This document shows, one piece after another, positions 19,401 to 30,700 of a stretch of DNA of 64,000 nt. The DNA is taken from the NCBI GenBank assembly GCA_910587015.1, contig CAJUME010000012.1, positions 67,547-131,546 on the forward strand, read 5' to 3'. This DNA comes from an uncultured Christensenella sp. (GTDB lineage Bacteria > Bacillota > Clostridia > Christensenellales > Borkfalkiaceae). A program made the position numbers and the translations under genes. Position 1 is the stretch's first letter. Each line of letters opens with the position of its first letter. A model generated the notes under the pieces. That model was not told the DNA's origin. It did not search any database and saw only the letters and a program-made list of their open reading frames with translations.

Positions 19401-20546
19401 CTCAGCCGCGATTTTCTGCATAAATTTAAAGTTGGGATAGTATATTGTAGGCAGAAGTCCGAAAAGCTTGTGCGGCTTGTCCGAAACAGCCGAAAAGTTA
19501 ACGGTGTTGTTGGCGATAATTTTGTGCTTGATTTCGCCCTGCTCGGGGTCGGACACCAGCACATATGCCTCGTTTACGCCGCAATCCTGAATTTCAATCG
19601 CCTTAGCCTCGGTAACGGTTTCGCCCGCGTGTGCAAGCACCTCGCCCGTTTCGGGATTGAATATATCCTCGGCAAGCCTGCAGTTCGGCAATCTGTACGC
19701 AAGGTTAAGCTTTTTATTGAATTTGTATCTGCCGACCTTGACAACGTCGTAGCGGCGCGGGTCAAAGAACAGATTATTGAGGTGCTGACGTACGGAAGCC
19801 TCGGTAGGCACCTCGCCGGGGCGCAGCCTTCTGTAAAGCTCTACTAAGCCGTCGCTCTCCGACTTTGTCGTATCCTTTGCGATAGTATTCTCTATCATTT
19901 TGTCGTTTGCGAACAAATCGAGCAACGCCCTGTCAGAGCCGAAGCCGAGGGCACGCAGCAGTACGGTGGCGCATATCTTGCGCTTTCTGTCAACGTGCAC
20001 CCACAAAACGCCGCTTGCGTCCTGCTCCAATTCGAGCCATGCGCCGCGGTTGGGAATAACTGTCGTGCCGTAAATTTCCTTACCCGTCTTATTGTCGCGG
20101 GTCGCCGCGTTATAGGCGCCGGGCGAGCGGACAAGCTGGGAAACGATAACGCGCTCCGCACCGTTGATTATAAACCCGCCCGATTCGGTCATAAGCGGGA
20201 ATTCGCCCATAAACACGGGCTGGTCGATAACCTCGTCCTTAACCTTGTTTACAAGCCTTACCGTAACGTGCATGGGCAGCGCATAGGTTGCGTCGCGGTT
20301 ACGGCACTCTTTTTCGTCGTACTTCGGCTTTTCATCGAACCAGTGGTTCAGAAAATAAAGCTCGTAGTGGTCGGAATAGTCGGTAATGGGCATAAAGTCC
20401 TCGAACACCTCGGTTATGCCGTCCTTGATAAACGCGTTATAGCTCGACTTCTGTATTTCTACAAGGTCGGGAATGTCTATAACCTCGTTAATTTTACCGA
20501 ACTTTCTTCTCTCGGTTTTGCCATACTTGTGAATCGGTAAATTCAT
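16470..20546 (-). CDS. rpoB: DNA-directed RNA polymerase subunit beta with long acidic tail
   Basis: 1,358 aa, roughly 150 longer than Bacillus RpoB. The rifampicin region reads [11 protein letters not shown], then [12 protein letters not shown], so the position equivalent to E. coli R529 is Lys. The core ends near VIRELDED. After that come about 100 residues of which 51 of the last 102 are Asp or Glu, an acidic disordered tail not found in most RpoB proteins. The start ATG at 20546 follows AAGGAG by 8 bases. It is transcribed from a consensus promoter at 20821-20849 through a leader of about 270 bases. No rplJ-rplL genes lie upstream; the next gene is divergent rqcP. Confidence 0.98.
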   Translation of the reverse strand: MNLPIHKYGKTERRKFGKINEVIDIPDLVEIQKSSYNAFIKDGITEVFEDFMPITDYSDHYELYFLNHWFDEKPKYDEKECRNRDATYALPMHVTVRLVNKVKDEVIDQPVFMGEFPLMTESGGFIINGAERVIVSQLVRSPGAYNAATRDNKTGKEIYGTTVIPNRGAWLELEQDASGVLWVHVDRKRKICATVLLRALGFGSDRALLDLFANDKMIENTIAKDTTKSESDGLVELYRRLRPGEVPTEASVRQHLNNLFFDPRRYDVVKVGRYKFNKKLNLAYRLPNCRLAEDIFNPETGEVLAHAGETVTEAKAIEIQDCGVNEAYVLVSDPEQGEIKHKIIANNTVNFSAVSDKPHKLFGLLPTIYYPNFKFMQKIAAECENAKPEEVAERFIDEINAIYYVAETPETDDEKPEDKKNREKRRETRVKFVAACKRFRELFNSDIAEIEADDKKLIKPVIEKLNHKHITVDDIVAAISTNIDLQYGIGTIDNIDHLGNRRVRSVGELLQNQLRIGIARLEKLIKERMATQDAMEVTPAGLVNVRPVSAVIREFFGSSQLSQFMDQTNPAAELTHKRKLSALGPGGLNRDRATFEVRDVHHSHYGRLCPIETPEGQNIGLISSLATYSKVNEYGFIMSPYRKVEHVYDNEGKIIETRVTDKVDYLTADEEDRYIVAQANEPLDENNHFVNAHIGCRHRDLITQYAPERMDYMDVSPKQLVSVATALIPFLENDDTNRALMGSNMQRQAVPLMKTESAIVATGIEAAIARDSGVMVQARNAGVAVGVASDMIKIREDSGFIAEYPLKKFERSNAGTCLNQRAIVNTGDRVEKGEIIADGPATNNGELALGKNILIGYMEWEGYNYEDAILISEKLVQDDVFTSIHIEEHETEARDTKLGAEEITRDIPNVSEDALKDLDADGIIRIGAEVQPGDILVGKVTPKGETELTPEERLLRAIFGEKAREVRDTSLKVPHGEGGIVVDVKVFTRENKDELSPGVSKLVRVYIAQKRKIQVGDKMAGRHGNKGVISRVLPQADMPFLADGTPLQIVLNPLGVPSRMNIGQVLEVHLGLVCKQLGWKIATPVFDGATEQDIKKLFNENNILNPEGKVDGKIQVYDGRTGEPFENRVTVGVQYMIKLIHLVDDKIHARSIGPYSLVTQQPLGGKAQFGGQRFGEMEVWALEAYGAAHILQEILTVKSDDIVGRVKTYESIVKGNNISEPGIPEAFKVLLKELQSLALDVKVLTESGEELVIRELDEDDDSIPTARQREAQEAEDSIPEEEFEIIRHSDEEEEDLEPISIFDNDEDDFTSHELFGNDDEDDDFGDDDELSDRFTLFDEDDDDELTDIISDDDGGDEE

Positions 20547-20598
20547 TAAACTGAAAACTCCTTTTTGGCTTAAAGCCCGTCTTATATTTCACATGTGG

Positions 20599-20680
20599 CG
20601 ATTATCCGTATATATCTTTTCACCGGATACAATCGAATGTTCCAAAAAATATTTTTCTTCGGGGAAATTTTTACTCCCCG
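20599..20680 (-). promoter_or_regulatory. Hairpins in the rpoB leader
   Basis: The leader between the promoter and rpoB (20547-20814) has no gene. It holds an imperfect inverted repeat CGATTATCCG (20599-20608) / CGGATACAATCG (20624-20635) and a hairpin CGGGGA/TCCCCG (20660-20680). Neither is followed by a clear T run on the minus strand. They may affect expression of rpoBC; function is not known. Confidence 0.4.
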
Positions 20681-20820
20681 CACTTTACAAATTTATAATA
20701 TAGTAGTATAATTTATCGGAAACACAGGCGTCAAACGGTCGCATTTTGTCGCAAAGTGACTGCAAAATTTCCCAAAAAATCCGTTCGGGCGTATGAACTC
20801 GCATTCTAATTCAGTGTATC

Positions 20821-20849
20821 ATTATAAAACCGCACGTCAACATTGTCAA
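20821..20849 (-). promoter_or_regulatory. rpoBC promoter
   Basis: On the minus strand TTGACA (20849-20844) and TATAAT (20826-20821) are separated by 17 bases, a perfect consensus. A divergent TATAAT at 20875-20880 on the plus strand, with a weak -35, probably serves rqcP. Confidence 0.85.
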
Positions 20850-20924
20850 GCGATTTTACTGATTAAAAGAATTTTATAATACAGCAGGCAACGGCTTGCC
20901 GAGAAATTCGTGAACGGAGCTATT

Positions 20925-21182
20925 ATGAGAATAGATAAATTTTTAAAGGTTTCAAGAATACTCAAAAGGCGCACCCTCTCCAAGGAGGCATGCGAAAAAG
21001 GCAAGGTCACCGTCAACGGCAGAGAGGCCAAGGCGGGCTGTCAGATAAAGGCGGGCGACGTAGTCGAGCTGCACTTTACGGGCGGCACGGTAAAATTCCG
21101 TATACTGCAAATTAAAGAAACGGTCAAAAAAGACGAAGCCTCCTCTTTGTACGAGATAATAAGCGAGGACGCAAATGAATGA
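20925..21182 (+). CDS. rqcP: S4-domain RNA-binding protein, RqcP family
   Basis: 85 aa from the ATG at 20925, which has GGAG 5 bases upstream; a GTG at 20910 in frame lacks such a site. The sequence MRIDKFLKVSRILKRRT followed by VTVNGREAKAG is the compact S4 fold of the Hsp15/RqcP (YabO) family. RqcP binds stalled 60S-like 50S subunits with RqcH and drives addition of alanine tails to stalled nascent chains. It overlaps ispDF by 8 bases and begins a four-gene operon with ispDF, a membrane protein and radA. Confidence 0.88.
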   Translation: MRIDKFLKVSRILKRRTLSKEACEKGKVTVNGREAKAGCQIKAGDVVELHFTGGTVKFRILQIKETVKKDEASSLYEIISEDANE

Positions 21183-22314
21183 AAAGGTAAGCGCAATAAT
21201 CTGCGCGGCGGGCAAGGGCGAACGCGCGGGCTTTGGCAAAAACAAGCTGTTGGCGCCACTCTACGGCGCGCCCGCGCTATTCCATACGCTTAAAAAATTC
21301 AGCATTCCGGAAATAGACGAGGTTATAGTCGCCTCCTCACCGTCCGACTTCGAGGAAATTTCCGCACTCTGCACGCCCTTCGGCTACAAAACCGTTATCG
21401 GAGGCGCAACCCGCACCCAAACGGTTATAAACGCGCTTGAAGCCGTCACGGGCGACATAGTGCTAATTCACGACGGCGCGCGCCCGTTCGTTGAAAAACA
21501 GCTGATTTTAAAATGCATTGAGGGAGTTAGAAAATTCGGCAGTGCGGTCGCGGCAGTAAAGTTCACCGATACCGCGGCAACAGCCCGTAACGGCGAAATT
21601 ACCAATTATCCCGACCGCGAAAGCCTTTACCGCGTGCAAACCCCGCAAGGCTTTTATACGGACGACATTAAAAAAGCCTATCGCCTTGCCAACGGCGCGG
21701 AATTTACCGATGACAGCGCGGTTTATCTGCGCCATATCGCACCGCCGCACATTATCGAAGGCGCACAAAGCAACGTCAAGCTGACCTATAAGGACGATTT
21801 CCCCCGCGAATATGCCTTACCTTTGACCGCTTCGGGACAGAAAATAGGCATAGGCGCAGACACCCATGCCTTTGGCGAAGGAAACGGAATAACCCTCGGC
21901 GGGGTAAAGATTCCGCATAATAAAACGCTTATCGCCCACAGCGATGGAGACGTGCTTATCCACGCGGTTATGGACGCCTATCTGTCCGCGGCGGGCTTAA
22001 AGGACATAGGTCACTACTTCCCCGACACGGACGAAAGCACCTTAAACGCAGACAGCATAAAAATGCTTGAAAAAGTAATAGAAATAACCGGAGCCGCGGG
22101 ATATATCGGGGTCAATCTTTCAGTAACGGTACAGGCGGAAGCCCCACGCCTCTCCCCGCACATCGCAAATATGGTCACAAATCTGTGCAAAGCCTGCAAG
22201 CTTTCCACAGAAAATATAGCAATCGCCGCGGGCACCTGCGAGGGGCTGGGCTTTGTCGGCGAAGGTCTGGGCATAACGGCATACGCAGCCGTATTACTGA
22301 ATAAAAAATTATGA
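21175..22314 (+). CDS. ispDF: Bifunctional IspD-IspF of the MEP isoprenoid pathway
   Basis: 379 aa fusion. The N-terminal IspD domain (about 1-220) shows ICAAGKGERAGFGKNK and HDGARPF and makes CDP-methylerythritol from MEP and CTP. The C-terminal IspF domain (about 222-379) starts GIGADTHAF, with the metal-binding D-x-H, and contains HSDGDVLIHA and DIGHYFPD; it makes methylerythritol cyclodiphosphate. The fusion joins steps 3 and 5 of the pathway that supplies, among others, undecaprenyl carriers. It overlaps the S4 gene before it and the membrane protein after it. Confidence 0.95.
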   Translation: MNEKVSAIICAAGKGERAGFGKNKLLAPLYGAPALFHTLKKFSIPEIDEVIVASSPSDFEEISALCTPFGYKTVIGGATRTQTVINALEAVTGDIVLIHDGARPFVEKQLILKCIEGVRKFGSAVAAVKFTDTAATARNGEITNYPDRESLYRVQTPQGFYTDDIKKAYRLANGAEFTDDSAVYLRHIAPPHIIEGAQSNVKLTYKDDFPREYALPLTASGQKIGIGADTHAFGEGNGITLGGVKIPHNKTLIAHSDGDVLIHAVMDAYLSAAGLKDIGHYFPDTDESTLNADSIKMLEKVIEITGAAGYIGVNLSVTVQAEAPRLSPHIANMVTNLCKACKLSTENIAIAAGTCEGLGFVGEGLGITAYAAVLLNKKL

Positions 22315-23294
22315 AAAAAATTAATATAATACCGATTATAATAACACTTTGCTTTGCGCTTGCATGCTTTGCGGCAACAATAACGTTGCTGTTTATTCCC
22401 GAGCCTAAGCCGCTTAAAATCACCGAAAAACCAACCGTTGAATACGTTGACGGAGAATACGTCGTCCACGGCAAAATAAAAAACGTTTCAGGCAAAGAAA
22501 TAATTTTACGCGCATACGGCTTCCGCGCGGAAGTAAACGCGATAAACGAAAGCGGCAATAATATGACGTACACAATTAAGCCGTATGACGATATAGCCGT
22601 TCAGCCCGATGAAGAAATAACTTTGTCTTTTTTGCACGCGAAGCTCGGCTCACTGCAAAACGCCAAAATTAATAAAATTATTTTTACGCCGGAGCACACT
22701 GATATAACCGTTTACGGCAGCGTTATCAACACCGGCAGCTTTGCAGTTATTGCCTTCTTTACGGGCATTGCGGGCGCGGGACTGCTGATTATTTCAATTG
22801 CTTCCTCGGTTACGGCAAAGCGAAACGCCAAGCGCGTCAATGTCATCATTGCGCAAATGCGGCAAAGCTTTGAAAACGCCGCATATTGCGGGGGCTATTA
22901 CGGAAATAAATCCCAAAACCGTACCGCCGCGGCAAAAACCGCCGCCTCTGTATTCGGCGCGGTTATTTCCGCTCTGTTTCTCGGCTTAGGCAAGTACAAG
23001 GTATATTCCAACGGCGGCAAAAGAGAGTTTATAATCACCGACAACGCAATATATATGTATATCAACGGCAAATTTTGCAATATCACCGATGAGATAAAAG
23101 CAGTGTTTGCCAACCCCGCCGTAACGCAGAGCAAAGGCAGAATTCACGTCAAGGGCGAGGATAAAAACGTCTATCTGATTGTCTGCGCAGACAAGCCCGA
23201 CAGAGAGCAGACCTTAAACAACCTTAAAAGCATATTTACAAATACGGCGCAGACCGAAAACACGCAAGGACAAAGCAATGGCGAAGCAACCTAA
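22311..23294 (+). CDS. Membrane protein of unknown function in the ispDF-radA operon
   Basis: 327 aa, not recognised. Residues 6-28 form a signal or anchor helix. A predicted extracellular beta-rich region (about 35-140) includes EYVDGEYVVHGKIKNVSGKEI, an FxLYD-like or similar accessory fold. A second membrane helix lies at about 142-165 and a third hydrophobic stretch at about 205-225. The C-terminal 100 residues look soluble. It overlaps ispDF by 4 bases and radA by 17, so translation is coupled. No catalytic motif is visible. Confidence 0.75.
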   Translation: MKKINIIPIIITLCFALACFAATITLLFIPEPKPLKITEKPTVEYVDGEYVVHGKIKNVSGKEIILRAYGFRAEVNAINESGNNMTYTIKPYDDIAVQPDEEITLSFLHAKLGSLQNAKINKIIFTPEHTDITVYGSVINTGSFAVIAFFTGIAGAGLLIISIASSVTAKRNAKRVNVIIAQMRQSFENAAYCGGYYGNKSQNRTAAAKTAASVFGAVISALFLGLGKYKVYSNGGKREFIITDNAIYMYINGKFCNITDEIKAVFANPAVTQSKGRIHVKGEDKNVYLIVCADKPDREQTLNNLKSIFTNTAQTENTQGQSNGEAT

Positions 23295-24648
23295 AACCAC
23301 AACCGAGTTTGTTTGTTGCGAGTGCGGCTTTTCCAGCCCTAAATGGCTGGGACGGTGCCCCGCATGCGGCAAATTCAATACCTTGTCAGAGGAAATAATC
23401 ACACCCGCCGCGACCGATAAAACTGCGGCAAAGCAATATACCGCGCCGCGCGCAAAGCCTCTTTCCGAAATCACTTACGAGCGCTATAACCGCACCTCCT
23501 CCGGCATATCGGAGCTGGATACAGTCCTCGGCGGCGGAATTGTCACGGGCTCGCTCGTGCTTCTCGGCGGCGACCCCGGCATAGGCAAGTCCACCCTTCT
23601 CACTCAAACAGCGGCGCACCTTTCCGAAACGAAAAAGGTCTTGTACCTTTCCGCGGAGGAAAGCTGTTCCCAAGTCAAAATGCGCGCCCAACGCCTTAAT
23701 TTAAAGTCGGACAACCTTCTTATTCTCAACGAAACCTGCATAGACGGCATCGAGGCAGAGCTTGACGGCGTGGAATTTTGCGTAATAGACAGTATTCAGG
23801 CGGTGTATACCGAACAGCTCTCCTCCTCGGCAGGCTCGGTCGGACAGGTGCGCGAATGCGCGGCTAAATTAATGCGTATTGCAAAAAGCCGCGGCATAAC
23901 CTTTTTTATAGTCGGTCACGTCACCAAGGAGGGCGCGCTTGCGGGCCCCAAGGTTTTAGAGCATATTATGGACACCGTCCTCTACTTCGAGGGTGAAAAT
24001 CAGGAAAATTTCCGCATTTTACGCGCCGTCAAAAACCGCTTCGGCAACGTTGCCGAGGTTGGCGTTTTCGAAATGACGGGCGAGGGCATAATCGCCGTTA
24101 CAGACTACTCGGGCGTATTCCTTTCAGAAAGCCGCGGCGAAGAGGCAGGCTCTGCAGTCACACCAGCGCAAACGGGCGCAAGGTGCATGAACGTGGAAAT
24201 TCAAAGCCTTGTTTCAAAAACCTCGTTCGGACTGCCCCGCCGCATGCCGCTGGGCATAGATTATAACAAGCTTGTGCTTTTGATTGCCGTGCTGGAAAAG
24301 CGTTGCGGGCTATCCCTCGGCGGAAGCGATATATACGTCAACGCAATGGGCGGAATAAAGCTTGGCGAGCCGTCCTGCGATTTGGCGGTCTGCGCCTCGC
24401 TCGCCTCTGCATACTTCGGCAAGCCCGTCGATAAATTCACCGCGGTATTCGGTGAAGTCGGGCTTACGGGCGAGGTGCGCGCTGTAAGCTATTGCGAAAA
24501 GCGCGTAGCCGAATGCGTTAAAATGGGCTTTAAAAAGGTGCTTGTACCCGCAAAAAATATGAAGTCGGTTACAAAGTATGCCGACAAAATCGCAATCGTG
24601 CCCATACTTTACGTCAACACAATGATAAAAAACCTTTTCAAGGACTGA
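23278..24648 (+). CDS. radA: DNA repair protein RadA (Sms)
   Basis: 456 aa, the usual length. It has the N-terminal four-Cys zinc finger (CCECGFSSP...CPACG), a Walker A GGDPGIGKST near residue 99, the RadA-specific KNRFG motif near residue 255, and a C-terminal Lon-like domain from about 280. RadA is a DnaB-like helicase that promotes branch migration in recombination. It ends the rqcP operon and is followed by a strong terminator. Confidence 0.97.
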   Translation: MAKQPKTTTEFVCCECGFSSPKWLGRCPACGKFNTLSEEIITPAATDKTAAKQYTAPRAKPLSEITYERYNRTSSGISELDTVLGGGIVTGSLVLLGGDPGIGKSTLLTQTAAHLSETKKVLYLSAEESCSQVKMRAQRLNLKSDNLLILNETCIDGIEAELDGVEFCVIDSIQAVYTEQLSSSAGSVGQVRECAAKLMRIAKSRGITFFIVGHVTKEGALAGPKVLEHIMDTVLYFEGENQENFRILRAVKNRFGNVAEVGVFEMTGEGIIAVTDYSGVFLSESRGEEAGSAVTPAQTGARCMNVEIQSLVSKTSFGLPRRMPLGIDYNKLVLLIAVLEKRCGLSLGGSDIYVNAMGGIKLGEPSCDLAVCASLASAYFGKPVDKFTAVFGEVGLTGEVRAVSYCEKRVAECVKMGFKKVLVPAKNMKSVTKYADKIAIVPILYVNTMIKNLFKD

Positions 24649-24671
24649 AAGCCCCGCCCCGTAAAATTAAC

Positions 24672-24709
24672 GCCGCCCCGCGCATAACAATGCGCGGGGC
24701 GGCTTTTTT
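24672..24709 (+). terminator. Terminator after radA
   Basis: Hairpin of 13 bp, GCCGCCCCGCGCA / TGCGCGGGGCGGC, loop TAACAA, followed by six T. It probably also ends the convergent giant gene at 24731. Confidence 0.9.
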
Positions 24710-24730
24710 GACTTCAAATACTTATTTAAA

Positions 24731-27700
24731 TTATTTTGCTTTATAGCCCGTTTCCGTCAGAGTAAGGGTTCCCTCTCCGCAGCTGACTACAACGCTGACC
24801 CTTACGCCTATAAACGCCGCGTCGCCGCTTCCGTCGGTTTTAAGCGAGGTATAGCTGTCGGAATAGCTTTTCCCGCTCAGCTGCACCTCTTTGCCGCTGT
24901 TAAGCGCGGTAATCTTTGATTTATCCCCGTCAAGCAACTCAAGCACAGCCTTAGCAGAAACGCTTGCGCCAAGCTTACCGCTTATTTCCGCGCTCTTGCC
25001 CTCGCAGAATTCCGCGCCGTCGTAATTGAAGCCGACCTTCCACGTCCAGCATACAAAGCTGTTGCTTCTTGTAAAATTAGTAACCTCTACCGCGGTTTCG
25101 GTTACCCAAACCGCCCAAAGTCTTACGTCAACACTGTCGCCCGCGATACCCGCGTTTGCGCAATACTGTTTAAGCGCCTCCGCGTCCGCAATGTAAGCAT
25201 AGCCTTCGCCCGCTTCTATATACCAGCCCATAAAGACAACGCCCTCTACTGTCGTTGCGGGGGTATGCAGGCTGCCGCCCTCGCCGTATTGCAATGCTCC
25301 TTCAAGGCTGTAAACGCCGCTTGCGTCCGCCTCGGCTCCGTCAACCGAAATATCGCTTGAATAGGTTATGTTAATAGTCTTGCCGACCCATTCCGCATAA
25401 AGGGTAATCGGTCTGTCCGCAACAAAGCCCTCAACACGCTCGCCCGAATAGTAATCGTAGTAGCCTTTGAATATGTAGGTGTTCAGATTATTCTGCGGCG
25501 CAAGCGCAACCGTGTTGTCCGCGTCGTATTTAAAGGTCTTGTAATAAACGTAGCCAAGCTCCTCTGACTGATAATAGTCGGTAAAGCCGTTAAGTCCGCC
25601 CTCAACTATCTGAGAGCTGATTATCGAAACCGTCACAGCGCCGTATTTGGCTTGCATAGCGATAACCGCGCCGAACTCGTCCGTTTCGTCAGTGGTTATA
25701 TAACCATAGTCCCAGTAGCCGACAAGCCTGTCGTTGCCATCGGGCACCGAGGGCATAACCCCGCTTATTTCGGGCATATCCACTACCGAATAAATATTTT
25801 TACCGTATAAAACCCTCTGTCTTTCACCGAATTCCTCAAACACGGTGTTGCTTATATCTGTCGCATAAGCAAATTTCAATGTACCGTAATGCAGATTACT
25901 GCCGTTATACTCTATATAGGTCTTGCCCGAGGTGTCGCGGCACAGTCTGCCCCAGTTAACGCTTTGGGCAAGCTCGTCTGTCTTGGTTCCGCCAAGAACA
26001 GTCGTCCAGCTTCTGCCGTCAACGCCGTACTGCGCTTTACTGTCAAGCTTTACAACGTTGCCCGACAAATCGTTTCCGCCCTCCCAGATATTCTGGGGGT
26101 TGCGGTAATTAAGGTTTGCCGTAAATTTAAGCATACCGAACAACTTACTGCCGATATTCAGCGAATTCAGCTTATACTGTCCGTCGGGCTGAATGTCCGC
26201 ATTCAGCTTAACGCCAATATCCTGCGAGAACACCTCCATTCCCGCAAGGCTGTTGATAGCCTTTCTGCTTACGTCAACCGACCAGACAGCCGCGCCGTTA
26301 TTTTCGGAATATGCATAGCCCGCAAGGTATCCGTCCAGATAATCGCCGAAGTCCTTCATTACAAGCGCGCTTCCGCCGCTGCTGCCCGTCATTGCGTTCA
26401 TTATGCTGTCGGAGAATGCGAAGATAAACTTCAGCTGGTTCATTATATCCGCATAAAAATCGGTCAGCGTCATAACCCGCGTAACGTACGTTTTGCCGCC
26501 GTCCGCAGTCTTGCGCATCAAAATCAAATCGTCCTTTATTGTTATATCCACAGTCGCCTTTTCGGTTATAACGCCCACAAAGCTGTCGTGGTATATCGAA
26601 AGATTGAATTCAACGCTGTTGTCCTCGTTTATGGTAACATAGAAGCTGTTAATGCTAATATTCGCATTAAGTCCCAGCCAGCCCAGTCCCGAAACCTCTA
26701 TTTTAACGTTGCCGTCAATATAATAATTGCTGTTAAGCGCGTATTTTTTCGCAATATCCGCCGCGGTGACAGCCGCCCCGCCGTTATTATCGGCGCCGCC
26801 GTTAACCTCCGCAACCTCGTGCGTGGCAGAGTTAACAAACGCCGCAAGCAACGCGGAAATATCCGCAAAGCTGTGATAGCCCGCAAACGAGGAGGGCTTT
26901 GCCGCCTCATACGTCAACGAAGCCCTTAAATCAAGCTTTTTCGCGTTATTTTCGCCGAAGTAAACATTGCTTAGGCTAAGTCCCGTTATGTAAGATTTAT
27001 TTACCGTCTGGGTTACGGGCTCCCCGCCCTCAACAGCGGGCATAATACCGTAGGAATAGCTGTTTTTTGTTACCCTAAGCTCTATATCGCCGTAGCCGTT
27101 ACCGTAAATCGCCGCGGAATTAAGCACAACTGCAAGCGCGCGCTCCGTTTCGCCCCGCTCGAAGCCTACCCGCTTGATATAGTTTCCGCAAGCCGCCGCA
27201 CCGCTTACTGCGGGCACGTTATTGCCTTCAACCGCGTCCGCCCCGAATACCGATTTAAGCAGTAAATTCAAAAGCTCGCTCAGATTTTTCGCCTGTATAT
27301 TCTGCGCGGCAAGTATCTGTCCTATTACGCTTTCGCCAAGCGAATGGAACTGACTTGAAAGCCCGCCGAGATAGTTTTCCACCAACAGCTGGTCGATTAC
27401 CGCGGCAATCTGCTTAACCGCCTTGTTCAGCTCCTGCAAATTCTCGCCCTCGAGCTCTATGTCGGAAATATTCAGCAAAGCCCCGCCCATAGCGGCAACC
27501 GTCAGTATATCCTTCATAGGCAGATAAACCGTCAGCGGATTACCTCCGCCGTTGGATACGGAAAGATACACGTCAAGCATACCGTCCGTTGTATACTTCC
27601 CGCTCGTTAAATACGACTTGTCAACGGGCGTCGCGTCAAGAATGTACGCGTCAACGTACAAATCCTTTCCGTCCGTCCTTTTATTCTTCAAATCAAGCTT

Positions 27701-30700
27701 AAGGTGCAGATACGCGGTGGGGTCAACCCATAAATTCATGCCCTCGCGCAGGCCCGTCTGTTCGTTTACTTTTCCGCTGTCGATATGCAAGGGGAAGCCG
27801 TTTTCGCCCTGATTATACTCAACCAGAACGCCTACCTCCATAGCTGCCGCACCGTTTTCGGTAATCGTCACGTCTGCGTCCAAGGCAACCTCGCGCTCGG
27901 CAACAAGCTCGAACGCCGCCGCAATATAATCGAGGCCGTCCGCAAGGTCGCGCGCCGTCAGCAGCTCGTTCGCGCTTACGGGGCATTCTGGTGCAAACGC
28001 GCCAAGCTTAATGTCCGTCAGCTCCACGCTCGCGGACGCATTCCCAAGCTGAACCGCAAGTCCGCCGTTAACCGCACCCGCGTCTATGCCTATATTAACC
28101 GAAATATTTTCGCCTAAGGTTATCGCCGCGCCGTTGCCGAAGGACTGTATTCTTACCGCCTTCAGCAAGCCCTTTATATCCACGCTTCCGTCGGAATTAA
28201 GGGGTATGCCCAGCTTTTTAAGCACTGCCTCGGCGTTAGGCTGCTCGCCCTCGCCAAGCTCTATGCCGAGAATTTTGAATATTTCCGACATAATATCGGC
28301 GGAAGCCGAGCCCGCGCCTACCTTGTCTATAAGGTCTTTGATATTTTCCTTGCTCAGCGCGTCCGCATTTTCCGGCGAAATTTCGCCTATAACAATGCAA
28401 AGTCTGTTATATACGTCCTCAAGCGCGGTCTTCAACAGCTCCAAATCTTCCTTTGTATTTACGCGCACGCCGACGAAATTGCTCTCGCCGTTGTCGTCGT
28501 CACTGCCGTAAACAAGCGTAAGCGTGTTATCGAGATATGAGGCGTAAATATCGAAGTACTTCTCCGCAGCCGTAATTCTTGCGTCAAGCTCGAATCCAAG
28601 CCCGCCGTTAAGCCTCAACGCAAGACTGTTCAGCGCAAGCTTTGCGGTCTTACCGTTAACGCTAATCAAAACGTTGCCGGAAATGGCAAACCCGCCGTTT
28701 ATCACGTCAACATATTCGTCTTTATCCGTCAGCTCAGGCATTTTTCCGCCGCCGAGCGCGATATCCGCGGTAACTCCCTTACCGAAAACAGACGCCTCAA
28801 CCCTCAGCGCAAGCCTTTCGTTCAAATCGAGGCCAAGGCTTACGGGCACCTTCTCGCCGTCTATTTCAAGCGTGAACGAGCACCCGAATTGATTTTCGCC
28901 GCCGCACAAACCCTCGATTGCCTGCGTAAGCAAGCCCTTCAAATCCGTTTTGCCGAAAAGCTCGCCCAAATTCGCCCCGCCGTTGCCGCTTGTCAGTGCG
29001 GAAACGGGCAGCTTGATTTTAGAGGCGCCCAAATCTATGTAGATAACGTCGCCGTCCGCGCCGCCGTTTACGTCCTTTTCGTAATAAATTCCGACCGCGC
29101 CGTTATTTAATGCAACCCTTACGGAAGCAACAGCGCCGTTCTGCATTTCAAGATACAGCGTACCATTAAGCCGTAACCCGTCCACCGTCAGCGCAACGTC
29201 AGCCGAAACGCCTCCGTTCAGAATATCGGTGTATTCCGATTTATCTCCGATTTCGGGCACGCTTTCATGCGCAAGCCCCACGCTTAGCGTAAGCGGCTTG
29301 CCGAAAAGCTCGCTGTTCACGTTAACGTTTATGCCGTTATTAAATTCAAGCGAAACCGCAAGGCTTATAATCTGCTGTAATTGCTGTTGTAAATCAACCT
29401 TTACGGTGGTGGAAACGCTTCCCCCGCCGATATAAAAATTGCTCAACGCGTCGCGGATAACCGAATTAAGGTCAAGCCCGCTTATAATTCCGTCGAAATC
29501 AACGCTTCCGCCTAAGGAAGAAAGATCAAGCTTGTATTTTACGTTGTTTCCGTGCGAAATATACAAGGCGTTGTCTGCCGGCGCATAGCATATACCAAGT
29601 CCGCCGAATTTCGCGCGAACCTCTCCTATACCGCCGTTCGCAAACCCGATAAACGCGTTACCGTTAAGGCTTATATCACCAAAGCCCAGCTTTACGCCAA
29701 GCGTAATTCCCTCCGTAAGCGAGGTATACTGCGCTTTTTCCTCCGCAGTAAGCCGTGCAGGAATGTCCTCCTCTGTGCCGAAGGTCATACGCGCGGCAAT
29801 ATCGTTTTTGCCGAGTCTGAACGCCGCCGTAACCTCGTTAAGGCTTGCAACGTTCTTTTTTATATTAAAGGAAAAATTTACGGGTATTTTAAGTCCGAAA
29901 AGCTCTATTTCGCTTTCCAGCGTAGCCTTTTTGCCCTTGTCGCTCAGCGTAAATTTACCGCCGAACAGCTGTTCGACAAGCGCGTCCGCGTCAAACAATG
30001 CCGCGCCGCTTTCCCCGTCTGCGGTATTTTCCGGCTCGGCTGTTGTTGCAGACGATGCACCCGCCGCACCGTTCTCGGCAGTAAACGCGTCAAGCCCAAG
30101 CTTGTATTTATTGCCGCCTATGGCGAAGTACAGCGTCTTTTTGCCGTTTTCGTCCGCCATATACAGCTTTATTCCGCCAACGCCCGCCCCGTCAAGGGCA
30201 ACGCGTAAATCGTTAAAGCTTCCGCCGTCAATTCCAATATGAACCGCGCCGTCAATCTGCTTACCGTCAACCGCAAGCTCCAGCTTCAAGGTCGCGCCCT
30301 GCGTAAGCACGTCGCCGAATGCCGAGGCAAGACAGCTTGCCGCAGTGGGCTCGTTTGCGGACGAGGTGGGGTCCCACTTGATATAGGTCTGGTTGAAATA
30401 ATCGGGGTAATAGCTGTTTACCGCCTTTTCCTCCGCATAATCGAAAACCGTTGTGGAGGTCGAAGAGCAGTCCGCGCTGACAGAGCCCATTTTTGCGGCG
30501 TATTTGTCGTTTATGGTAAACTCTTTAACCACCCAGTCCTCTGTGAAGGTATATTCCACCGTGGTATAGTCAAAGCTCGGCCATGCGTAAAGCCCGCCCG
30601 TAACGTACATCTGCTGCTTGTAGTAATGCACGGCGGAATCGAGCCCCGACTGATGCACGCGCAAATCGAGCTTCATTGTATAAAGCCTTTTGCCGTTTTC

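Noticed and set aside
16611..19847. Plus-strand frames of up to 464 codons opposite rpoB
   Set aside because: Antisense shadows of a certain gene with strong codon bias; no start signals and no recognisable domains.
25889..26929. 346-codon plus-strand frame opposite the 2,284-aa gene
   Set aside because: Basic, low-complexity translation and no ribosome site; shadow of the real gene.
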